From positions 572,403 through 636,402 of the forward strand of contig NZ_LMUT01000012.1 in assembly GCF_009765785.1 (NCBI RefSeq): DNA of 64,000 nt, written 5' to 3'. Position numbers and translations under genes: made by a program. Source of the stretch: Granulicella sp. L46 (GTDB taxonomy: Bacteria; Acidobacteriota; Terriglobia; Terriglobales; Acidobacteriaceae). Below are positions 57,791 to 64,000 of the stretch, one piece after another. Under the pieces are notes generated by a model. The model worked only from the letters and a program-made list of their open reading frames with translations, searched no databases and was not told the DNA's origin. The first letter of the stretch is position 1; the number at the start of each line of letters is the position of its first letter.

Positions 57791-60340
57791 ATGGCAGGAC
57801 ATACAAGGCGGGATTTTCTTAAGGTTGCGGCGATGTTATCGGGTGCGGCGGGCGCATCCGGGTTCATTCCGGATTCTATTCAAAGGGCATTTGCGATCGA
57901 ACCCTCGCCAGGTTCCACCTATATGGACGCAGAGCATGTTGTCATCCTGATGCAGGAGAACCGGTCGTTCGACCACACCTTGGGGACCTTGCAAGGAGTT
58001 CGCGGCTATAACGATCCGCGGGCTCTGAAGTTGGCAAACGGCAACTCCGTATTCGTGCAGACGGATGCAGCGGGAAAGTCCTATGCGCCATGGCGGCTGG
58101 ATATACGCGATACGCGCATTACGTGGATGGGTTCGATTCCTCACTCGCGCAACAGCCAGGTGGATGCCTGGAGTGAAGGCCAGCACGATGGATGGCTGGA
58201 GGCCAAACGCTCCTATAACCACGCCTATTCTTATCTTCCGTTGACGATGGGGCACTATACCCGCGAGGACCTTCCTTTTTATTACGCGCTTGCCGATGCC
58301 TTCACCGTTTGTGACCAGAGCTATTGCGGAGTGATGACGAGCACGACGCCGAACCGCAGTATGTTCTGGACAGGCACCGTCCGTGACGCGCAGCGCACCG
58401 ACTCGAAGGTTTACATGCGGAATGATCAGTACTTCCGCGGCAACATGACGTGGAAGACTTATCCTGAGCGTCTGCACGAAGCGGGCGTGTCGTGGAAGTT
58501 TTATCAGAACGGCCTGACCTTCGCCGGTGGGATGACCGGGGAAGAACAGGCGTGGCTTTCAAACTTCGGTTGCAATCTTCTGGAGTGCTTTGCTGCTTAT
58601 AAGGTTGAGGCGAACCCGGAATACGGTGCCTACCTGCGAAAGAAGATTGATGCGCTGACCGAGCAGATTGAGAAGGACGAACAAACGTTGTCCACGGAGA
58701 ATGACACGATCCGCGAGACGCAGTTGCGTGCGAGGCTCGAAGACAACAATCGTCTGCTGGAACAGTACAAAGCAGCGCTGCCCAACGTCGGTGACACCCT
58801 CTACGGAACGCTCACTCCGCAGCAGCGCCAGTTGCATGATGCGGCCTTTGTGACCAATAGCAAGGACCCGCACTATAGGTTGCTGGAGCCTCTCGGCTTT
58901 GAGGATGACGGCAAGGACCTGAATATGAATGTGCCAAAGGGCGATCTGTTTTATCAGTTTCGGAAAGACGTCGAATCTGGCAAGTTGCCCGCGGTGTCCT
59001 GGCTCTCGGCGCCTGAGAAGTTCTCGGACCACCCAACGTCGCCGTGGTACGGAGCGTGGTATGTCTCCGAGGTGATGGACATTTTGACGAAGAACCCGGA
59101 GGTCTGGAAGAAGACAATCTTCATTCTCACGTACGACGAAAATGACGGCTACTTTGACCATGCTCCGTCGTTCGTAGCTGCCGATCCGAAGCGACCGAGC
59201 ACGGGTGGAGCTTCTTCCGGGATCGACACCGGGCTGGAGTATTCCTATGCCGCCGATGAACTGGCGCAGGGAGTGCATGCGAAAGACGCCAGGTCTGGGC
59301 CCATCGGGTTGGGCTATCGAATCCCGACGATTGTGGCCTCGCCGTGGAGCCGCGGCGGCTGGGTCAACTCGCAGCTGTTCGACCATACTTCAACCCTCAT
59401 GTTCCTTGAGGATTTCGTACAGAAGAAATATGGGAAACAGGTGAAGGAAGAGAACATCAGCGCATGGCGGCGTGCCATAAGCGGTGACCTGACCTCCTGC
59501 TTCCGGCCTCACGACTCTATGGAACCAGCACTTAATTTTTTAGATCGCGACAAGTTTGTCGTGGGTATTGAGAAGGCACGTTTCAAGGAGGTGCCCTCCG
59601 ATTACAGGGAGCTTAGCCCTGCGGAGATCGAGCAGATTAATCGCAATCCAGTGGGGTCATCTTTGATGCCCCACCAGGAGTCGGGCGTTCGGCCATCGTG
59701 CGCTATTCCGTATGAGCTATATAGCGATGGTCGAGTGAGCGCTGACGCGAAGAAGTTTGAATTGAGTATGACGGCGGCCAAGGATATTCATGGTGAGCTC
59801 TCCTCGGGAGCCCCGTTTAATGTTTACTTGCGTGGCGTCCGCAGCAATGGAAAGACGAGTAACGGTGAGGAGAATCATGGCATGACGGCTGCGACGTTCG
59901 CCGTGAAGCCGGGAGATGTGCTTCGCCAGGAGTTTGCGCTTGAAATGTTTGCGGATGAGCGGTACCTCATCGACGTTCACGGGCCCAATGGTTTCTACCG
60001 GTCTTTTATGGGAGCGTCGCAGACCTCGCCACTTCATATTGAAGTGGTCCATGAGCGCAAGGGTTCGGAGATCAGTGGCAACGTGGAGGTGCGGCTGCGC
60101 AACATTGGGCAAGCTCCGCTCGCGGTGACGTTGCAGGACAACTCCTATAAGACAGCGACCGTCGCGAAGAAGGTTGCGGCGGGCGTTACTACATCGGTCG
60201 TCCTGCGCCTCGGCAAGAGTCATGGCTGGTATGACTTCAGCGTGTCGAGCGACGGTAACGTTGCTGTGGCGCGCTATGCGGGACACGTGGATACGGGTAA
60301 GCCTAGCTTCAGTGACCCCGTGATGGCGGGAGAGGCATAG
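57791..60340 (+). CDS. Phosphocholine-type phospholipase C (Tat-exported)
   Basis: An 849-residue phosphoesterase. The Tat signal is TRRDFLKVAAML. QENRSFDHTLGTLQGVRG contains the metal-binding NRSFDH of the PLC/acid-phosphatase family, and YDENDGYFDHAPSF is the second metal box. A charged coiled-coil-like insertion (about 280-330: DALTEQIEKDEQTLSTEN) is present in the middle. The C-terminus carries beta domains of the DUF756 type (about 660-840). It cleaves phosphatidylcholine or sphingomyelin in relatives. The gene precedes a DHA2 exporter by 61 bp. Confidence 0.9.
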   Translation: MAGHTRRDFLKVAAMLSGAAGASGFIPDSIQRAFAIEPSPGSTYMDAEHVVILMQENRSFDHTLGTLQGVRGYNDPRALKLANGNSVFVQTDAAGKSYAPWRLDIRDTRITWMGSIPHSRNSQVDAWSEGQHDGWLEAKRSYNHAYSYLPLTMGHYTREDLPFYYALADAFTVCDQSYCGVMTSTTPNRSMFWTGTVRDAQRTDSKVYMRNDQYFRGNMTWKTYPERLHEAGVSWKFYQNGLTFAGGMTGEEQAWLSNFGCNLLECFAAYKVEANPEYGAYLRKKIDALTEQIEKDEQTLSTENDTIRETQLRARLEDNNRLLEQYKAALPNVGDTLYGTLTPQQRQLHDAAFVTNSKDPHYRLLEPLGFEDDGKDLNMNVPKGDLFYQFRKDVESGKLPAVSWLSAPEKFSDHPTSPWYGAWYVSEVMDILTKNPEVWKKTIFILTYDENDGYFDHAPSFVAADPKRPSTGGASSGIDTGLEYSYAADELAQGVHAKDARSGPIGLGYRIPTIVASPWSRGGWVNSQLFDHTSTLMFLEDFVQKKYGKQVKEENISAWRRAISGDLTSCFRPHDSMEPALNFLDRDKFVVGIEKARFKEVPSDYRELSPAEIEQINRNPVGSSLMPHQESGVRPSCAIPYELYSDGRVSADAKKFELSMTAAKDIHGELSSGAPFNVYLRGVRSNGKTSNGEENHGMTAATFAVKPGDVLRQEFALEMFADERYLIDVHGPNGFYRSFMGASQTSPLHIEVVHERKGSEISGNVEVRLRNIGQAPLAVTLQDNSYKTATVAKKVAAGVTTSVVLRLGKSHGWYDFSVSSDGNVAVARYAGHVDTGKPSFSDPVMAGEA

Positions 60341-60401
60341 GCTAAGCGACGGAGTAACTGTTAGAGAATTGAAATGGGCCAGTGTCTTCGTCGGTCAATT
60401 C

Positions 60402-61940
60402 ATGCGAGATAACAGCTCCAATTCGCGAGCACGCGGGAGTATCGTACTCGCGGTCACCATCCTGGGATCGAGCATGGCGTTCGTTGACGGAACTGTCGTC
60501 AATGTCGCGCTTCCCGCTTTGCAGAACGCTTTCGGCGCTTCCATTGCGGACGTGCAGTGGGTGGTGGAATCGTATGCGCTGATGTTGGCGGCGCTGCTTC
60601 TTGTGGGCGGCAGCCTGGGAGATCTTCTGGGCCGTCGTAAGGTGTACGTATTTGGTATTGCCGTGTTTGCAGTCGCCTCTGCGGGATGTGGAGCAGCTCG
60701 CAATATCGACATGCTTATCTGGCTTCGCTCGATTCAGGGCGTGGGGGCCGCGTTGCTGGTACCTGGAAGTCTCGCGCTGATTACGGCTTCCTTTCCCGAG
60801 GAGACGAGAGGACGCGCGATCGGCACATGGTCGGGATTTACCGCGATGGCGGCCGCCGTCGGCCCGGTGATCGGCGGCTGGTTGATCGAATACTCCACTT
60901 GGCGTTGGGTCTTCTTCTTGAATCTTCCGCTTGCGTTGGCGGTCATCCTGCTGGCTCCCAAGGTGCCGGAGAGTCGTAACGAGAATGCCTCGCACCATCT
61001 CGACTGGCCTGGCGCGCTGCTGGTGACGTTCGGGCTTGGTGGTGTCACGTACGCGCTGATCGAGTGGCCGACTCGCGCTCGTCATGGCGGCCACTTCGTT
61101 GCCGTTACAGCTGTTTTGGGTGTAGCGGCTTTAGCAGGATTCGTTGCCGTGGAGTATTGGTCTCGCATGCCGATGGTTTCGCTCGCGCTGTTTCGTTCGC
61201 GGAACTTTGCAGGTGCGAATCTGCTGACACTGTTTCTGTATGCGTCCCTTGGTGGATTGATGTTTTTCTTTCCGATGGACTTGATACAGATTCAGCACTA
61301 CACACCGACTCAGGCGGGAGCGGCGTTTCTTCCTTTTGTCGCGATCATGTTTGGGCTGTCAAGATGGGCAGGCGGCCTGGTTGCGCGGTTTGGATCACGG
61401 ATTCCGCTTACGGTTGGGCCTCTTGTTGCGGCGTGCGGGATTGCGCTCTTCGCGGTTGTGCCGCAAGGTGGGAGCTATTGGACTACATTTTTTCCGGCTG
61501 TCGTGGTGATGGGTATGGGCATGACCATCAGCGTCGCTCCCTTGACGACGACAGTAATGGACGCTGTGCCGGAATCCGAGTCGGGGCTCGCGTCTGGAAT
61601 CAACAATGCGGTCTCCCGTTTGGCTTCTCTGCTTGCGGTTGCTGTCTTCGGTGCGATTCTGGTCACGGCTTTCAACCACTCACTGGATCGAGCCCTCAAT
61701 CAACTGGCGTTGACCCCTACCGTCCGCGGTCAGGTTGATGTCGCCCGACCTTTGCTCGCTGCTGCTCACAATCCCAATCCTATGGTTCAGCGGGCGATCA
61801 TTGAATCTTTCGTGAGTGGCTATCACTTCGTAATCTGGATAGCGACAGGCCTGGCTGCCTTGAGTGCTGTCACTGCGTGGCTGCTCATTGAGCCTGGTAC
61901 GCGTAGGTCTGTCGCGCAGCTCCCAACGAAGGGACGTTGA
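60402..61940 (+). CDS. DHA2 family MFS exporter (second)
   Basis: A 512-residue polytopic protein with about 14 membrane helices: SSMAFVDGTVVNVALPAL in helix 1, motif A GDLLGRRKVYVFG, motif B-like LRSIQGVGAALLVPGSLALI and the DHA2 stretch AVGPVIGGWLIEYSTWRWVF. It probably exports drugs or lipophilic compounds. A TTG at 60369 could start it 11 codons earlier; ATG 60402 is taken because the extension is not hydrophobic-signal-like, though neither has a clear Shine-Dalgarno. It may be in an operon with the phospholipase gene. Confidence 0.9.
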   Translation: MRDNSSNSRARGSIVLAVTILGSSMAFVDGTVVNVALPALQNAFGASIADVQWVVESYALMLAALLLVGGSLGDLLGRRKVYVFGIAVFAVASAGCGAARNIDMLIWLRSIQGVGAALLVPGSLALITASFPEETRGRAIGTWSGFTAMAAAVGPVIGGWLIEYSTWRWVFFLNLPLALAVILLAPKVPESRNENASHHLDWPGALLVTFGLGGVTYALIEWPTRARHGGHFVAVTAVLGVAALAGFVAVEYWSRMPMVSLALFRSRNFAGANLLTLFLYASLGGLMFFFPMDLIQIQHYTPTQAGAAFLPFVAIMFGLSRWAGGLVARFGSRIPLTVGPLVAACGIALFAVVPQGGSYWTTFFPAVVVMGMGMTISVAPLTTTVMDAVPESESGLASGINNAVSRLASLLAVAVFGAILVTAFNHSLDRALNQLALTPTVRGQVDVARPLLAAAHNPNPMVQRAIIESFVSGYHFVIWIATGLAALSAVTAWLLIEPGTRRSVAQLPTKGR

Positions 61941-62046
61941 CGTGTGGGGACCACTCCTTCCAAGAGATTCATTCTTAGTGGATTAGACGGGTACAAACAA
62001 TCCGCACGTAGACCATTGCGGTAATGCCACAGATTCCCCGACACTC

Positions 62047-62123
62047 CTCTTCGTCTCGCGAGCGGGTGCGGGAACCGGTACCAACCCTCGCGGGTTTGGC
62101 GTCGGTTCCTCGTGCCCGAAGAG
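62047..62123 (+). promoter_or_regulatory. Structured 5' leader before secreted-protein gene
   Basis: CTCTTCG (62047-62053) pairs with CGAAGAG (62117-62123); GGGAACCG (62070-62077) pairs with CGGTTCC (62103-62109); AACCC-TCGC-GGGTT (62083-62096) forms an inner tetraloop hairpin. The structure ends 7 nt before the AAGGAG ribosome site. No known riboswitch class was recognised. Confidence 0.4.
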
Positions 62124-62143
62124 ACAAGAAAAGGAGCAACATC

Positions 62144-62743
62144 ATGAATCAGTCCATCAATATGACGGAGATGACCCTAGCGCCCGTGCTGAAAGCAAGT
62201 CTGTGTAACCGGGTCTCTCGGGCGGCGCTGGCTTTCCTCGGTCTCTTCATCCTTTTATTCACCGCTACCGGTTCGGCAAAGGCCGCCACCGGATGCTACA
62301 CATTTGGCGGAGGGAATAACGGTGTCAAGTTTCCCATGCCTGACAACAATGGAGTCAGAGGCCCGGATTCCATCGTAGGTTTGTGGCACGTCGTCTATAC
62401 GACCACCAGCGGAGCGCCCTTCGGCGTATCCCTTAAGGAATGGCACAGCGATGGAACGGAGTTCGAAAACATTGATCATCCCGCCGTCGTCGGAAACATT
62501 TGCTTCGGTGTGTGGAAGCAAGTTGAGCTCAGGACAGTTCGCCTTCATCACACTGGATGGACTTTCGACGACAACGGGAATCCTACGGGCTCGTTCACCA
62601 TCGACGAAACCGATACCCTCGCCCCCAACGGCATGAGCTACACCGGCAACTTCACGTTCAAAGTCTTCGACACGAACGGTGACTTCATCTCCGGATCGGA
62701 GACAACCGGCACAATTGCTGCATCACGAATAACTGTTAACTGA
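62144..62743 (+). CDS. Secreted protein of unknown function
   Basis: A 199-residue protein with a long signal peptide (LAFLGLFILLFTATGSAKAA) and a beta-rich mature part with two Cys (TGCYTFGG, GNICFGVWK) and strands such as SIVGLWHVVYTT, GWTFDDNGNPTGSFTIDET, SYTGNFTFKVFDTNGDF. The 'GLWHV' start and alternating strands suggest a lipocalin-like or small barrel fold. AAAGGAGC precedes the ATG. A hairpin terminator follows. Confidence 0.7.
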   Translation: MNQSINMTEMTLAPVLKASLCNRVSRAALAFLGLFILLFTATGSAKAATGCYTFGGGNNGVKFPMPDNNGVRGPDSIVGLWHVVYTTTSGAPFGVSLKEWHSDGTEFENIDHPAVVGNICFGVWKQVELRTVRLHHTGWTFDDNGNPTGSFTIDETDTLAPNGMSYTGNFTFKVFDTNGDFISGSETTGTIAASRITVN

Positions 62744-62768
62744 CTAGCGATGACCCGCCTTGGTTTCA

Positions 62769-62812
62769 AACGGCCGCTGGCACTTCCGTGTGGCTCTGTC
62801 AGCGGCGCCGTT
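62769..62812 (+). terminator. Hairpin between convergent genes
   Basis: AACGGCCGCTG (62769-62779) pairs with CAGCGGCGCCGTT (62800-62812), with a 2-nt bulge and a 20-nt loop, followed by CTCTTGCT. It serves the secreted-protein gene and perhaps the convergent TPR gene. Confidence 0.5.
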
Positions 62813-62823
62813 CTCTTGCTGAC

Positions 62824-64000
62824 TCAATATGCCGGGGGCAGTCCCATCCCTTTGATGATCGCCCGATACCGCTCATCCGAATGAACGAAATCGTAGGCGG
62901 GATCGTTCTGCACCCACAGTAGCAGAGGATCACGCGCGGCATAAGCTTCTTCGAGCGAACTCAGCGTCTCCTCCCGCTGTTGTAATTGCGCATGCTCGAG
63001 CGCGAACAAGACTGGGGAGACGTAACGCTGCATGGATTGTTTCTTCAGATCTGCCAGCTTCCAGCGAACTACCGCCGGATAGCCTCCCTCCGCAAACGCA
63101 CGTCGCACGCTCGCCGCCGACACTTCATCGCCACGCGCGGAAAACGTATCCGCCCAAGCCTGTGCGGCCTCTTTGTACATTCCCTTGCACCGGTAGAGGG
63201 CGGCGAGGGTCTCTAACGTGTGCGCATTGCGTGGACTGGACTCGAGGCGCAGGCGCGCATTGGCGATGCCCAAGTCATACTTTCGCGCCCACAGATAGGA
63301 TCGGGCCAATCCCCACTCATAGCCGGATGGAGAGAGCTCGGTGGCAATCTTCTCCTGTGCAATGCCTTCCTCGTGACGATTGACTGCGGCGAAAATTCTC
63401 GCGCGCATGTGATACGCAGACGAATATCTCGGATCAAGTTCGATCGCGCGAACGCACTCCCGGTCAGCCCGCGCCCAGTCATGCTCCTTGAAAAAGGTCG
63501 ACCCACAAAGCGCAATGTGTGCATCCGGAAACGAGCCATCCAGTTCAACGGCTTTTTGCGCCGCCGCTTCCATGGGCGCGAGTCCTTCCTTCGGATTCAG
63601 GTGGCCATCGAGCATGCCACCACCATAATATTGCGAGAGGCCAAGCCAGCCGGCCGCGTAGTCGGGCTGCAGTTCCACGGCCTTCTGAAAATAAATCTTC
63701 GCCTTTTCGTTGCCGTTTTCGCTATACCAAAAGTGTTCCCCGCGCAGGTAAGCGTCATGCGCCTCCGGGTTCACATAGCGCATCGGAGCACGCTCCGCAA
63801 CGGCGCTGTTCGTCTTCTTCGCGATGGCCATCGCTGCTTCCTCGGGCAGCGAGCCCACGTTGTTCGTATTCCCGTCATAGCTATCCGCCCACACGTGCGT
63901 GTCGGATGAGCCTTGAATCAACTGCAGCGTCATATGAACTTTGTCGCCGCTTCGCTCTACCGAGCCCTCCACGACGCCATCCACTCCCAGCGCCTGCGCT
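62824..64000 (-). CDS. TolB/FlgO-like and TPR repeat protein, 5' part outside window
   Basis: The frame is open to the last base, so the start lies beyond 64000; about 391 residues are visible. The first part (ALGVDGVVEGSVERSGDKVH) is the end of a TolB-like/FlgO-like domain (ADP- or peptide-binding region that precedes TPRs in CadC-type or adenylate-cyclase-like regulators). The rest has about seven TPR-like units (AKIYFQKAVELQPDYAAGW, ADRECVRAIELDPRYSSAY). The N-terminus outside the window would decide whether it is a winged-helix CadC-type regulator or a protein kinase. Confidence 0.8.
   Translation of the reverse strand, partial: AQALGVDGVVEGSVERSGDKVHMTLQLIQGSSDTHVWADSYDGNTNNVGSLPEEAAMAIAKKTNSAVAERAPMRYVNPEAHDAYLRGEHFWYSENGNEKAKIYFQKAVELQPDYAAGWLGLSQYYGGGMLDGHLNPKEGLAPMEAAAQKAVELDGSFPDAHIALCGSTFFKEHDWARADRECVRAIELDPRYSSAYHMRARIFAAVNRHEEGIAQEKIATELSPSGYEWGLARSYLWARKYDLGIANARLRLESSPRNAHTLETLAALYRCKGMYKEAAQAWADTFSARGDEVSAASVRRAFAEGGYPAVVRWKLADLKKQSMQRYVSPVLFALEHAQLQQREETLSSLEEAYAARDPLLLWVQNDPAYDFVHSDERYRAIIKGMGLPPAY

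Overview
The window reads as chromosomal DNA of a high-GC Gram-negative soil bacterium of the Acidobacteriota, most likely class Terriglobia (Granulicella/Terriglobus/Edaphobacter type). This is inferred from gene content and style: several predicted outer-membrane beta-barrel proteins, an OmpA protein, a CRTAC1/ASPIC-UnbV protein next to a TPR protein, a YpdA-type bacillithiol-related reductase, a DUF4097 protein, many TTG/GTG starts, and intergenic repeats whose reverse frame reads 'HPERSEG'. No species can be assigned from the sequence alone.

Layout. 1-8.3 kb: the classic DUF177-rpmF-plsX cluster, then a VKOR-family protein, a membrane-anchored alpha/beta hydrolase, Thr/Ser dehydratase, an amidohydrolase, UppP, DoxX and a DUF2383 protein. 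8.7-16.6 kb: FtsK translocase, a TPR/DUF3999 pair, YpdA and an ABC-2 exporter. 16.9-30 kb: OmpA protein, SDR dehydrogenase, two beta-barrel proteins (one DUF481), a Tat-exported lactonase-like propeller, a zinc alcohol dehydrogenase, a CRTAC1 protein convergent with a TPR protein, a secreted DinB protein, a tyrosine-recombinase remnant and tRNA-Ala(GGC). 30.4-46.8 kb: ECF sigma/anti-sigma pair, a large secreted TPR protein, rnc followed by three tandem signal peptidase I genes and an AsmA protein, a degenerate M1-like metallopeptidase inside a repeat-dense stretch, a SpoU-type methyltransferase, a rhodanese, a second ECF operon and an orphan LytTR regulator. 46.9-64 kb: more envelope proteins, a Gfo/Idh/MocA oxidoreductase, two YeaQ-type proteins, DUF4097 protein, ornithine-cyclodeaminase-family enzyme, two DHA2 exporters, a phosphocholine-type phospholipase C and the 3' part of a TolB/TPR protein.

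How the genes work together. The window is mostly envelope biology (export, lipid and peptidoglycan carriers, outer-membrane proteins, two ECF systems) mixed with core RNA and cell-division genes. No CRISPR array, complete insertion sequence, prophage or large biosynthetic cluster was seen. The most unusual signals are: a TANNNT hexamer ending exactly 6 nt before the start codon of seven genes, suggesting leaderless transcription; three signal peptidase I genes in a row; a secreted M1-like protein whose catalytic Glu is replaced by Ser and which is flanked by direct repeats; and a layered family of intergenic repeats concentrated at 35.9-46.9 kb.
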